Below are positions 1 through 14,300 of a stretch of 64,000 bases of DNA, piece by piece. The notes under the pieces were generated by a model. The model searched no databases. It was not told the origin of the DNA and saw nothing but the letters and a program-made list of their open reading frames with translations. Within the stretch, counting starts at the first letter, position 1; each line of letters opens with the position of its first letter. Source of the DNA: Epichloe hybrida (Eukaryota > Ascomycota > Sordariomycetes > Hypocreales > Clavicipitaceae); NCBI GenBank assembly GCA_019022495.1, contig JAFEKR010000003.1, positions 1,674,001 through 1,738,000 of the forward strand, written 5' to 3'. The position numbers were made by a program, and so were the translations under genes.

Positions 1-2693
1 GGAATCAATTCTAGTTGTTAAGCTTAGTTAAATTCTAAAGGGATTAAATTTATGACTTCTAGTCCCTATATCTATAAGCAAAATAGATTAGCAAAGCGTT
101 CAATTTGTACTATTCTAGATTAATTAAGGGCTACTATCTAGTAGGCAAAAATACCGTTATTTGTATGGTGTTTTGTATTACTTATAGTTGTTAACCTTAT
201 TAACATAACTGCTAATACCACTAAGGATAAAAGCCCTAAACAACTGCTATCTAGGGAGCTAAATTAGCCTTATATAACTGATATTAGCAGTATTAGAGCT
301 ATAGGATCTCACTATGAGATTCTAATCCATTTAGAAAAACAACCTAAAGCCTAGAAGTTAGTAGCTAGGACTATCCCTAGAAGACTTTTAGCTACACTAG
401 GTTCTAACACCTACCTAGTATATATCCCATCTAAAAAGCTAGTTACAAAGACTAGCTTTATTAAGATTATAGAACCTATAGGCCCTGTTTCTAAAGGCTT
501 ACCTAGGATTTCTATAAGGGATAACCCTTTAGAGGGGGAAAATAATCTAAACTAACAAAATCTAGATTAAGGTTTAAAGGATTATCCTATAGATAACATA
601 GGTATCCCTATAGGTTAAGAAAAACCACCTACAGGCCCTGAAGAACCCCCTAAAGGCTTAATTCCAGCGGCTCCTGTATAGGCGCAGCCTATATCTCAAC
701 TAGGAAATCAGATTTTAACTTCGGACCTCGATTTTAACAAAATTATCAACTTTAACCCTAATATTAACCCTATGGATATTAATATTAGTTCCCCTTTTTC
801 TCTAGATTTTATAAAAGAAATTTGCTTTAAGGTATAGGAGAAGCTAAAGGAAAACAGTCCTATTAGCCCTGAGCCTAAGACCTGGAAGCAAGCTATATCT
901 AGCCCTAAAAGGGATAAATAGATAGAAGCTATATATAAGGAATACAAATAACTTCTAAAGGCTAGTACTTTTAAATTTATAGGGAAAGACTAAATCCCTA
1001 AGGGCCGAAAAGTACTAAAGAAAAGGCTTGTTTATAAGCTTAAAAAGGATAAAGAAAATAATCCTTTAAAATATAAGGCCTAACTTATTGCTAAGGGATT
1101 TATGCAAATCAAAGGCCTAGATTACCTAGAGACCTTTGCTACCACAAGCATTCCCCCTAGCTAGAGGATTTTACTAGCCCTAGCGGCTTAGAATAACTAG
1201 GAAATCAAATAAATCAATTTTATAGGAGCTTTTATTAATAGTAAGCCATAATAACAGATTTATATGTTTATTCTAGATAGGTTTATTGAATTCCTTGAAG
1301 CAAATCCTAAACTAGCTAAATTACCTAAAAGTTTTAGCTAGAAACCTTCCAAAGATTAAGTAATTCTATTATAGAAGTCTTTATATAGCCTAAAACAAAG
1401 CTCAAGGGAGTGGCAATAAGCACTAATATTAGTGCTTAAATCCCTAGGATTTAACCCCTTAATATCTGACCTAGCTATCTTCTTTAATCCTTTAACCAAA
1501 ACCTTTGTCATTACATACGTAAATAACTACCTTCTAATTAGACCGGATTTATCTTATATCTAAAGACTTAAAAAGGAACTTCATAAAGTCTATCTAATAG
1601 AAAATAGGGGCCTGGCTAAATTCTTCTTAGGGGTTTAAATTATACGAGATAGGCCTAATAGGATACCAAAAATTCATTAAGCTTAGTATATCTTAGAAGC
1701 CTTAAAATGATTTAATATACTAGATAGTAAGCCTATTAGCATACCTCTTTAGCTAGGCGTTTTAGCTACGCAAATAACTAAGCTTTTAATAGCTAGCGAA
1801 ATTAAGCTTTATTAGTGCATTATAGGGACTATAATATACCTAATGTTACTTATAAGGCCTAATATAGCCTTTACATTATAGTAGTTATTTACTATACTAG
1901 CTAGCCCCTATATAGAGTACCTAAAAGTAGCTAAAAATTTGCTAAGGTATCTATTAGGGACTAAATTCCTTGCTATTATCTATAAGGGAGACCCTAAAGG
2001 TATAGCTAGCAAAAGCCTAATAGGTTATCATAATAGTGATTTTGTAAGGGATAAAAAGACCTTAAAATTAACCTATGCTTATCTATTTAAGCTAGCTAGT
2101 AAACCTATTAGCTAGAAATCAAAGAAAGCTAGTATAATAGCTCTATTAATATTAGAAGCTAAAGCTAATGCTATTTGTGAGACCTTCTAGGAGCTTTAGT
2201 AGCTTTAAGGCTTATTTAAGAAGCTAAAAACCCCTATTTCTCCCCTTATTTAGATATATTATGATAATTAAGGCGCTATAACTATAGCTTATAACCTTGC
2301 TTTATATAGTTATATAAAGCATATATTACCAAAGTTTAACTATATTAGGTAATAGGTTTTAGAGGGTTTAGCTAAAATCAAATATCTAGATATGAAGTTA
2401 ATGCTTATAGATAGTCTTACGAAACCTCTCTCTAGACCTCTTTATTAGGCTTTTATTAAGCTTCTAGGGCTTAATAATGACTAAACTAACAACTAATTCC
2501 CTTTAACAAGGAACTAAAAATAACGTTAAAAAGGGACCTATATTTAACAATAGCTAGGAATCCAAAAAGGGGGGCTTTTTATATTTTTTCCTGTTTTTCC
2601 CTTTTATCTATTATCATCAAAAGTTATTGTTTTTCCTTATAGTCTCTTTATATACTTTTAATTACTTTTAATGTAATTCTTTTGTAAAGAGGG
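1..2693 (+). mobile_element. RIP-degraded Ty1/Copia pol relic (Copia-1), 5' end outside window
   Basis: Reading the plus strand through stop codons gives a Copia reverse transcriptase and RNase H, roughly 960-2485. Recognisable pieces are AKGFMQIKGLDYLETFA, SLYSLKQSSREWQ and the C-terminal RNase H block near 2270-2480. Almost every stop is TAA or TAG where CAA or CAG is expected, which is the CpA-to-TpA signature of RIP. The catalytic YVDD is YVNN at 1516-1527. No intact frame remains. The short open frame on the opposite strand at 708-947 is a chance ORF in AT-rich DNA. The 5' LTR lies beyond the window. Confidence 0.85.
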
Positions 2694-2876
2694 TGTTAAA
2701 AATAAGACTTATTTTTAGCCCTTTTCTAGTTAAAGAACCTCTTTATTACTAGCTTATATTATAAGCCTAACAGCTGCACTACAGCTATTAATAGTTATGA
2801 AGGTAGCTATTAATAGCTATGACTAACTATGTGGATAACTAATTAGTTAATTGCGTTATGGCTATAAGTGTAGCTA
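2694..2876 (+). repeat. Probable start of Copia-1 3' LTR, interrupted by Gypsy
   Basis: The purine stretch AAAGAGGG is followed by TGTTAAAAATAAG at 2694, as expected for a polypurine tract followed by an LTR start. The sequence stops being this LTR at 2877, where the Gypsy element begins, and should resume at 16113. No second copy is present in the window, so the right end cannot be fixed. Confidence 0.45.
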
Positions 2877-3143
2877 TGTCACGAATGTGGTGGGAGAGAT
2901 ATAAACGGAGTGAAGGCTAAGGTTCTTAGTTATAGCTAGAGAGCTATTACTTAGGGGTAGGTATATAAAGGTCTTAAACTCTAACCTTCTATATCCCTTA
3001 TAGGTAGTCCTTATCTAAATACCTTACTATATGCATATAGCTATCTAGTAGCTACTTAGTTATCTATATAACCTAAGGCTTATCTAAGGGCTTTATTATA
3101 TAACTATTCTATCTATAGCTCCCTAGCCTTTATACTTCTAATA
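2877..3143 (-). repeat. Gypsy 3' LTR (left copy)
   Basis: 267 bp, aligned without gaps to 15841-16107. Its outer (left) half keeps CA/TG dinucleotides such as TGTCACGAATGTGG, whereas its inner (right) half is converted to TA. Confidence 0.9.
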
Positions 3144-5985
3144 TGCTACCCCCCTAATATATAATTATCCTTAATTAAAAAGAGCTGCTTAGCTAGTGTG
3201 TGTATACTACGTATAACCTATAGTAATATCTATATTACTAGCTATACTATTAGTGTGTAGTATTATGTTTGCTTTAAATAATAAGATAAATATTATAGGG
3301 TTTTAGATAATCCCTCTTATATCCTCTAGATTATAAATAGCTACACACTTACTACTTTATTACCTCTAATATATATACCTCTATTTAATAAGTTATTAGC
3401 GTTAAGTAGGTAAACTACTTATATTAAGTTTTATAATTAGGTTAAATAAATAGGGTAATACGCGCTATTTAAAATAAATAAATTATTATCTAATATTAGG
3501 GATGTTATATTAATCTTGCTAGGAGTTTGTAGCTAGCGTGCGTATTTACTAGTAGTAGCTATAACTATAAATATTATAATTCCTAGATTAGCTATATATA
3601 GTATGTAAATTACTTAGGGGTCTAGGGCTAATATAAAAGAGACTTACTTTCCCTTACTTTTATATACTTTTCTTCCCTTTATATTCTCCCTTAGTATTAT
3701 AAGTTACCCTTACCTATAAGCTAGTAGCTTTATAGCTTCTCTTATAGTAGTTACTAATATCCTATAGTATTACTTAATTATTTATATTTACCTTTATCTA
3801 AAATATCTAAATTCTCTTAAACACTAAAAAATTAGTTACTTATCTTTTACTTATAAGTTTCCTATAGCATATTACTACTAACTTACTAGTAGTTAATAAT
3901 ATCTTTACTATAAGAGACTACTTTACTACTACTACCTCCCTCTAGTAGGAAAAATTCCTTAATATCCCTTATAAAGTCTCCTAGTAAGAAGTATATAGCT
4001 TTAAAAATTTTAATATAAGTATAATATCTTTACTTACCTAGCGCTTACCTTACTAACTTATAGCTAGTAGTGCTAGTAATATAAAAATTCCTTATATTTA
4101 CTATGCGTAGTAAGTTATAATATAGGCTATTATACCTAAAGATAGTAATAGCGTAAAGCTATAATATATTATTAAGGGTAAATCTATCCTAACCTAATAT
4201 ACTAATACTCTAAGTATAGCTTTACTACTATCTTACTATATATTACTCCTAACTTATATAAATAACTTAATAAAATATACCTATTATATATATAATAATA
4301 AGGATTACGCTAGGGTTTATTCTCCCTTTCTTACTACTAATATATATACTAACACACTACTAGTGTTTTACTTAGTTTACCTAGTTATACTATATACTCT
4401 TTAAGCGTATTAATGCTTATAGTAATCCTAATAATAATTTATACTTTCTTAATAATATATATATCTCTTATCTCTATAACTTAGTTACTACTAACCTACT
4501 ACTAGTGTCTAATACGCGTAAAGTATAAACTTTATAATATACTTCTAACTACTAAAAATACTAATAAGTGTAAATAAGTAAGGTAAGTATAGCTTATAGC
4601 GGAAGTTATATATAAGGCTAATACTAATAAATAAGTTACTATATTACTACTTAATAATACTATTAATCTAGAAGTCTAGATTAATATTTCTAATAGCTTA
4701 TGTTTTATTACGTAAAACCTTTTATTTATATATACTTCCTACGCTCTAGCTTATAGCTTTACTAACTTACTAGTAGCTTACTACTAATATATCTATGCTT
4801 CTTACTTATATTAGGCTACTAGACCTCCCTAGTAAGCTTTATATATATATATAAAGAGAGGGATTCTTCTAATAATAAGGATAAATTCTCTGCCCTTATT
4901 AGTACTAGTAAGACTACTAAGGGCTAGGTAAGTAATATATGAATAAAGTAATTAGTGCGAAGTAGCTTTAAGTTAGGTTATCTAAGAAATTATCTAGATT
5001 TTTTTTTATATATTACTACTACTATTTAAACTTTATTAAATATACCTCTATATCCGTAAACTAGCTACTTAGTTACTACTTATAATCCTTAATAATATCT
5101 ATTATAATAAAATCTCTTTTCTTTACCTAAGAATTCTCTAAAGTATTATAGCCTTTCTATTTAACTAGGTATTTCTAATATCTCCTATTATAATAATATA
5201 ATATAATTCTTTTAACTTTAAACTCCTACTTATTATTCGTAATATTCTCTTATAGTAAGAATATATCTTTTACATTAGATAAGTCCCTTATAAATATTTT
5301 AAGGTTAGTAATATTAAAAATATTATATAGATATATTCTAGGTAGTAGCTTTAATTAGTATATAAGCCTATAAGTACTAATTACCTTTTTAATTTTATAA
5401 AGGCCTAGGTACTTTATACTTAGCTTTCTACTAGGTTACTATAAGTTAATATTCTTTATAAATAATAAAACATAGTTACTTACGCTAAACTTTATTAGGG
5501 TTTGCTTCTTATTATAGTATTTTATATACTAGGCCTATAAGTTACTTAGAAGTTACTTAATTACTATATATCTATCTTTTAGTATAATAATATAAGTTTT
5601 TACCTAGTTATTTACTATAGGAATATCTATAACTACTTACTACAGTCCCCTAGGGTTATAGCCTTATAGCGCCTTAGCTAAGGTATAGCTATAAGTTAAA
5701 TAAATACTAATATTATATATAAACTATACTATTATAAGGTTATTAGCTTAATTAGTTTAGTTAAAGTAAGTAAAGGCTTTTAAATAATACTTTAAAACTT
5801 AGTTTAAATATTCTATCTAACTATTTATTTATAAGTAAAATATAATACTTAGTTACTACTTAGTTATAATAAGATAGTAAAAGGTTATTTAAAACCTACT
5901 AGTAAAAGTTAAAGTATAGTCTATAATAATACCCTCTAGAGCGCTATAATCCCTAAAAACATATTCTAAGAATATAGTAGCTAAC

Positions 5986-6205
5986 TGTCAGGAAGAGCTC
6001 CCTGAAGCATTGGATGTGTGGGCGAGGGGCGCGCATTGACTAGGATGAGACATCGGTGGAGACAAATGTATTAGAAGTACCTCCGTAGACTAGTCATTAC
6101 TATAGCGCACTATGTACCCTTTAGGTACAAAAGTCAGCTACTGTCTGCACCTCTAATTAATCAAATCGAACACTTTTTATTACCTATCTACACCCTTACC
6201 TAATA
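5986..6205 (+). repeat. Copia-2 5' LTR
   Basis: 220 bp, starting TGTCAGGAAG and ending TAATA (RIP form of TGACA). It matches 11171-11390 and, in a much more mutated form, 16948-17167. The outer left half is nearly unmutated. Confidence 0.92.
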
Positions 6206-9200
6206 GTTATAAGCCTAGGTGGCTTCTATTGCTAAATTTATTATTATCTTTAAAGTATTAAGCTCCGTTAGATTAATTTAATTAACGCTTGCTAATATTA
6301 CAAGATAAACGCCCTTGTTGTATTAATTAACAGTTAATTAACATATCCTACGCTTCCCTTATATAGTGTGTTCCCCTTTAATATATCTAAAGAAACTCTA
6401 AATATAGTGTTATTATTAGTGAAGGACTAGATTAAGTGATTCGCGTAGATTAAGAATTACATGGAATCTTATAGGGTCTAGGAGTACATTAACCTAAATA
6501 AAGTTAAATCACTTAAAGAACCTATAATACTTACATACTCATAAAGGGGTTAGAGACTAGAGATTACAGAGAATAACCCTAATGCTCTTAAGGATTAGAA
6601 GCTAGTATATAAAGATATAAAGAATTGCTTTAATTTTAAATGCAAAGAGCTTTAATTCAAGCTTACAAAGTATTATAATCTAGCTAAACAAATACTAAAG
6701 ATTAGGGAATATATTCGTAAGACCCTTTTAAGGAATATTTAAGATTCCCTTAACTTTAATACTAAGGTCAAGGAGAAGAAGTCTATTTAACATTACATCC
6801 AAAGAATACTCTTACTTCTTTATAAGCAGTATAAGCTAAACACAAAGAAAATGCTAATCCTTATAAAGAACTATTTAAATAATTATTTACAAGCCAAAGG
6901 TACCTATAATTAGTATAAGTAGGCTATAATAATTAAAGTACTTTAGAGGAATTATCTAGACCTTAGGACCTAATAGACTAAAGAGATAATGCTATATAAG
7001 TTTATCACGCCTCTTCAAAGCAAATATAAGTCATTTTAGAAGAAATGGAATGACCTACTTAACAAAGAGATAAAAATAAGCTTAATTAAAGCTATCACTA
7101 AGTTCAAAAGGGACTATAAGGCTCCGCTAAAGGAACTAAAGACTGCTAATGCTCTCACAAGCAATAGATTAAATAATTCAACAAAGCTAGAGAGGCCTAA
7201 GTGCCCTAGATATACAAATTATAACGTAAAGAATGCCTTAAAGTGGTAGGAATCTTATAATTTATTTAAGGCTTTCTATAAGCTAGAAGCTACTCTAAAG
7301 AACTAGGAAGTTAGGAAGAACTCTAAAGAGAATATTAAGAAGTATCTTAAGGCTAACTAATAGGAGAAATCAAAGGCTATAAATTAGAAGCTAGAGAAGA
7401 AAGGTAATAATATTATTATGCCTTTATAAAACCCTATGAACAACTTAGTAGCTATCACTCCAAGCGAAAAGTTAGCTAATATATTATTATTTATACGCTT
7501 TAAGCGCGCGGAATTATCAAAGGAAAGCGCGAATTCATTAAACACTAGGAATAACTTAGAATTAAGAAGAAATATAGTTCTCTATAACTCTAAAGTAAAC
7601 GTTCATATCTTTAATAATATCTAATAGTTTAAATAATCTGAATTTAATAAGGATATAGTAATAGAAGTTAAGGCTAGTAGCATAATCTATATAGCTTTAG
7701 GTTAAGGGCCTATAAGCATATCTATCACAGATCTAGTATCACAAGGAGCAAGAACTATTATATTAGAGTTAGCTCTATTTATTCCTAAATTCCATGTTAA
7801 TCTAGTATTAGCGATAATTATAATAAAAGTAAGCATTTTCTAGAATTAAAAGAAGGGATTTCTTTATAGAGGAAACTAGCCTATGGCTAGGGTATATAAT
7901 ATTAACAAGCTTCATATGCTTTCAAGGCTATTAGAAGACCTAAAAGAGGCTAACGCTATATTAAGCAAAGCTCCTAAGCCACCTACAAGAGGAGATATAG
8001 ATCTCTAGTATCGTAAAAGTAGTTATCTAGGTAAAAGGGCTTTTGTAAAGCTTATAAACGTAACTTTAGGTATTAAATTAATAGGACCTAATCTTATAGA
8101 GTATAAGATCTATGCTATAAGCAAAGCTAAGCGCTTGAGATCGCAGGTTACACCTAAAGGACTTCCTTAAGGAATAGGTCATAGGCTTTTAGTTAATCTA
8201 GAGTACTATAACTCTCCTTATTAGAATAGTAATAGGTATTAGTGTGTTTTTACATACCTTATAACCTTAATGTAATTCTTCTACTTATTTAAATTAAAGG
8301 ACAGGATTCGTAATAGCTTCTATATAATAGTAGCGTTTTTAAGCACTTAATTTAGGGTTTAGCTACGATTTTTACATAGTAATATTAAAAAAGCCCTCTT
8401 CACAAAGAACATAAAGGATAAGATAGCCCTCACGGGTATTGTAGTCTATAATTCAGCTCCCTTAACACCTAGTTAAAACAGTAAGGCAAAGAGATCTAGG
8501 GGCGTAGTTAAGTAAAAGGCTTGTACATTAAGTCTAGAGGCTAGATTCCTATTAGAACTTAATAATGAGATCTTTAATATGGCGGTTTATCTATTAAATC
8601 AAATGCCTTTTAAGTATTATAGGAAATAGATTACACTATATAAACTTTAGTGAAATAAGGCTAGGAAAACTATCCCTACCTATTCATAGATATTAGAGAT
8701 CTAAAAGCCCTTAATTTCGCATTTATAAGCCTATGGATATAAAGCGTTTCTAATAATAATAAAAGCTCTAGAGCATATTAAATCAAATAACACAATCCCT
8801 TAGTTAGAGCAAAAAGCTCACATTAGATACCTTGTAGGTTATAAGGGTAAATCTTAGTATATTATCTAGGTTCTAACCCTTCGTAATCATAAGGTTATTA
8901 TATTAGCGTGTGTATAGTTTAATGAGGCCTTATTCTTTAAACTAGAAGAAGAGATTAAATTAACCTAAAAAGAGAAGATATTAATAATTACGCTGCTTAA
9001 AGAGCTTAAAGCTAAAGACCTTAATAAAGAAATTAGTTAAGACCTTATAGGAATAGACCTAGAAGAGAAGAATTATAACTTCTAGCCCTTAGTTATAAAG
9101 TAAGAAAATAATTAGTTTAAAGTAAAAACACTACCTTATATATTAGGGTAAGAAAGCAGCTATATTAGTGCTCTTTTAACCTCTCCTAACTCTTCTTATA

Positions 9201-11170
9201 AGGCACTAGTTACTATAAAGAATATAGAGCTTTAGGTATAAGGTAATAATACGCTATTTTATAAGATTAATGAATTTATAAGTAACGTAATAGCTAAATA
9301 TATAGAGACTACCACGGAGACTAGTGAAATTACTACTAAGAGTGGTAAGACTATAGAGAATTATAGTCCCTGTGATAATAGTATTAATTTAAATAATATT
9401 ATAACTAGAAAATATTAATAAAAGAATTTAAGGAAAGCTAGGTAAGCATAGTTTTCTTCTACTTTCTCTATAGCACTCTAAGGAACTTAGTATAATTTAC
9501 GTATTAAAGATATGCCTCTAGAACCTACCTATTATTACTAGGTAATAGCATTACTATATTATAACTACTAGAAGGAAGTAATTATAAAGGAGCTTTTAAA
9601 GCTTCTATCCTTAAACTACTAGGAGAATATACCTAAGGAACTAATTAATCCTAATAAGCATAAGAAAATTATTAACCTTAGCTAGGTTTTTAAATATAAA
9701 ACTAATAAAAAGGGCATAGTTATAAAGTTTAAGGCTTAAATAGTAGTATAAGGTAATTAATAACTAAAGGATAACCTTAATAACTACGCCATAACACTTG
9801 CTTCTTAATCTCTATAAATACTACTTATAGTTTATTACGTAAACAATCTTAATACTTAATAATATAATGTTTAGAATGCCTTCCTACACATAGAACTTAA
9901 AGAACCTGTCTTCTATAAGCCCCTAGAGGGTATAAACGCGAAAGGTTATCTCTAGAAGATAATCAGAGTATTATATAGGCTATAGGAAGCTCCCTAATAA
10001 TAGTTTCTTTACTTAAAGAGATTCCTTTTAAAGCTTAGCTTTATCTAAGGGAAAGAAGACTTATATATCTTTATAAAGGATGATTTTATCCTGTTTTTCT
10101 ACGTAAATAATATTATAGTGCTTTACCCTAATAGATCTGAAGTAGAATTCAAAGAATTACATAAGTAATTAATAAACAGCCTAGACGTTAAGGACTAAGG
10201 TAAATTAAAGTAGTTCCTAGGCATTAAAATTATTAGAAATCGCGAAACTAAAGAGATATAGTTATTATAGGAATTATATATTTAAAAGATCACTTAGAAG
10301 TTTATTCCTAACATTATTAATAACAAGTTAAAGAGCTTAATTACAGCTCCTCTCCTAACGGCCATAATTTACCTAAATAATAACAAAGCTTCAGACAAAG
10401 AAATCAGCTACTATAAAGCAATTATAGGCTCTTTAGTATACCTTTGCATTATTAGAAGACCTAATACAGTGTTTATAGCTTCAAAGCTAGCCTCTTTTAT
10501 AATAAATCCATTAGCAAAGCATATTAAGCTAGCATAAGGTGCTCTATTATACGCTTAGAACATAAAGAAGCTTTATTTATAATATTTAGGCGCGGATAGC
10601 TTTAATACGTTATTTTCTAGCATAAATGCTTTACTTAGTAATAATCCTAAGACTTGGAAGTTAACGTAAGGCTATGTTTTTATTATATATAGCGCTATAA
10701 TTAATTAGAAGTCTAGGAGGTAATATTATATAATAACTTTAAGCATAGAAGTAAATCTCTTTACCCTAAATTATAGTATAAAAGAGCGTATTTCTCTTAG
10801 TAAGCTACTTTGTAATATTAACGTACGTATACCGCCGCTCTTAATTATCTAGTGTAATAACAAATAAACAATTTAAATCACTAAGTATGTAGAAGGAAGG
10901 CTTTAAACTAGCCTTAAGCACCTTAATATAAATTAAATATAAATTCAAGAGTAATATATAATAAGCAATATTAAGGTAAATTAGATAAAGACTTCTAAGA
11001 TGCTTATAGATAGCTTTACAAAGCCTCTATTAGGTTAAATACACAGGGACTTCTACCATAGAATTAGCATAAGGGAGATTCCTACCTAATTACAACACTA
11101 GAGATTATTCACAATCTCTTCCTACGCCTTAGATTATTAGCTTTAATAGTTATCTTAGCTATAGGGGGTA

Positions 11171-11390
11171 TATTAGGAAGAGCTCCCTAAAGCATTAGAT
11201 ATGTAAGCGAGGGGCGCGCATTAACTAGGATAAGACATTAGTGAAGACGAATGTATTAGAAGTACCTCCGTAGACTAGTTATTACTATAGCGCACTGTGT
11301 ACCCTTTAGGTACAAAAGTCAGCTGCCGTCTACACCTCTGATTAATCAAATCGAACACTTTTCATCACCTATTTACACCCCTACTTGACA
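11171..11390 (+). repeat. Copia-2 3' LTR
   Basis: 220 bp, starting TATTAGGAAG (RIP form of TGTCA) and ending TTGACA. Here the inner left half is mutated and the outer right half is intact, the mirror image of the 5' LTR. Confidence 0.92.
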
Positions 11391-14300
11391 CTAACCTATT
11401 ACTAGTTATACGCATTAAAATAAGGATATAAATACTATATTTTGTAAAATAGTTTATAATAACTAAGATTATATTATAGGTCTAGTTTATATCTTTTATA
11501 GGTAGTATCCCTATAATAAAGTCTATTAATAATTCTTAAAAAGGCTAATTAGGCACTAGTAGTATAGCTAGCTTACTATAGGGTTTATAGTGCCTTAGCT
11601 TTAAAGTCTAGTAGCTTATGTAAGTTTATATATATAACTTAGTGTCTTTCTTTATTAATAGCTAGTAGTACTAGTTTATAATTTAGTAAAGGGTCTTACT
11701 AACTCCCTAGTAGCCTACTACTAGGTTATTATAAGTAAGTATTAGAACTTCCTTTCTTATACTTACTAGAATAAAAACTCTATTCTTAAATATTAATAGC
11801 TTAGAGGGCCTAATAGACTATATCTATAATACTTCTAGGTTACTACTCTTAAGCAGCTTCCTTTAACCTATAGTAAAGTTATTACCTTACTATACTTAAA
11901 ATAATATAATTTAAATTAAAGTCTCTAATTCTACATACTTAGGATACGCATTATATATAAACTTAAAAGAGATTTACTAGACTACCTATATTCTTACTAT
12001 AATACTACTATAAGTAGCTAGCTTATAGTATGCTTTTAGACTTATAAATAAATTATAGCTAAGTAGTATTTTAAGGGAGCGCTTACGCTACTTACTAACT
12101 ACTAACCTAGCTAGACTCCTAACCTATAGGCTTACTAGACTTATAGAAATATTAGAAAATATAGATAAGGCATAACCTTACTACTTATAATTAGTAAACC
12201 TAGTTAGTATATTACTTATAGGCTTTATAGGACTATTAGGTTCCTTAATAATATAATTAAGTTATATTTTCTTAAAACCCTAGAGGCTTAAATAGCCCTT
12301 ATAACGCTTTTATAATAAACTATTAACTACGCTAAGTAATATAACCTTAGGGCCTATAACTATACTATTATATATATAGCGCCCTTACTACTTAGTATTT
12401 ATAAACTTAGCTAAGAAGTTAGGTAGCTATAAGGATATAGCCTCTGCCCTACGCTCCTTACTAATATAATTTACTTTTCTTAATAAGGTATTAGTAGGAT
12501 TTAACTTACCTATATAATATTTAATCCTGAAATTAAATAGATAGAGCTTATCTAATACTATTACTTACTTACTAGTTAGCTTTAGCTTTATAGCTAGGTA
12601 CTTATAATTTAAATAGTTTATAATAACTATAATCTAATAAGTTAAATACATAAGGTAATATCTCTAGGCTTAAAACGCCTCTTAGATTACTAATAACTTA
12701 GCGTCTAGGGTTAAGTAGCAAAGTTTAATATTAGTTAACTTCCTTAAAAAATATATTACTAGGTGCTAGCTACCTAGCACTAATATTATAAGTATAGCTT
12801 TAATTATATAACTAGATATATCTATCTTTACTCTTAGTAAATAAAGTAAGTTAAAGTGCACTAAAATTAGTACCTCCTAGAACTTCTTCTAGAGTTCTTT
12901 AAATGCTATAAGTTTACTAGGCTTTAGCTTAAACTTTGCTAGTTAAATACCTTTTAGATAGTTTATTAGCAGGACTACTACCTTACTATACTATTTTATA
13001 AAGCATTAGTAAAACCCTATAAACCTAAGGAATAATTAAATATTAAATATTAAACACACTATAGGGTATTAGCTAGGTTATAATAGCTTTAACCCTTAAT
13101 GGTTCTATCTTAATACCTTTTTTAGATATAATAAACCCTAGGAATTTCACTTATAATACTAAAAATGAGCACTTCTTAAGGTTAATATAAAGATCTACAT
13201 CTTAAAGTTACTCTAGCACCCTTTTAATATACTCTATATATCTTATAGAGTTACTACTATATATTAGAATATTATTAAGGTAAATAATATAAAATTTATC
13301 TATAAGTCCCTTAAAAGTATTATTAATATATTCCTAAAAAGTAGCTAGTGCGTTTACTAATCTAAATAGCATTATAAGGTACTTAAAATACTTATAGTAG
13401 TAATAGAACGCTATCTTTTACTTATTACCCTTACGGATATATAGCTAGTAGTATACCTCTTAGAGATTTAATAATATAAAAACTTTTACACTTACTAGTT
13501 AATTAAGAATTTTAGAGATTAATAGTAAGGGGGCCTTATTCTTAATAGTAATTCTATTAAGACCCTTATAATTTATATAAAGCCTTAATTTCCCTGATTT
13601 TTTTAGGATAAATAAAATTAGGGCTTTAGCTAGGCTTATTAATCTTCTAATCTATTCTTTCTCTTATATACTTATAAGGTACTCCCTAAGTACCTCTAGC
13701 TCTTTTTCTACTAGGTTATATATAAGTCCTTATAGTAGCTATTTTCCCTCCTTTAATTTAATTATATAAGTATAACCCCTAAGTTCTAGGAGCTTACTAG
13801 CTAGATCTTTTAAAAATATATTTATAAATTCCATATACTTCTCTAGAATTTACTATTAGGGTATATTACTATCTATTTCTTATATAAACACTACTAGCTC
13901 CTTATAAAATATTACCTAGAGTGCTATTATACTTCTTAGTTTCTTTTTCTTTTAGGGCTAGATATTACCTATTACTATTATTATAACTATATTATAAGTT
14001 AGATTATTACTTACTATATTTTCTATTAGTAAAACTTTATTAGTATCTCTCTCTTTTATTTTAAGCTTAATTACTTTAACTTTTAGTAATACTAGTAATG
14101 GTATAATAAAAGACTACTTTACTACCTTATATAGTTATTACTTACTTAAAGTAAATATAATATATTCTTTAGTTATTAGAAACCTCTAAAAACCTTACTT
14201 CTAATCTATTACTATAGGTTTATACTCTAGGGTCTAGTCTATTCCTAGGAGTATTCCTTCTCTAGTATTAGTAATATAGTAGCTAACTTAGTAAACCCTT

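Larger units (their letters stand above)
5986..11390 (+). mobile_element. Full-length Ty1/Copia LTR retrotransposon (Copia-2) nested in Gypsy
   Basis: 5405 bp, flanked by 220-bp LTRs (5986-6205 and 11171-11390) and by a 5-bp target duplication CTAAC (5981-5985 and 11391-11395). The Gypsy sequence is continuous when the element and one CTAAC are removed. Through many TAA/TAG stops the plus strand reads gag (about 6.4-7.4 kb), integrase (about 8.1-8.9 kb), reverse transcriptase (about 9.65-10.3 kb) and RNase H (10.4-11.05 kb). The RT motif YVDD is YVNN at 10100-10111. A purine tract ATAGGGGGTA precedes the 3' LTR. The only open stretch, 7436-7624 (62 codons), is a piece of its gag-pol and not a host gene. 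Confidence 0.93.

Noticed and set aside
708..947. 79-codon hydrophobic frame on the minus strand
   Set aside because: It lies antisense within the Copia-1 pol relic. AT-rich antisense DNA readily gives Ile/Leu-rich frames.
7436..7624. 62-codon plus-strand frame
   Set aside because: It is in frame with the degraded Copia-2 gag-pol reading and is simply a stretch without RIP stops.
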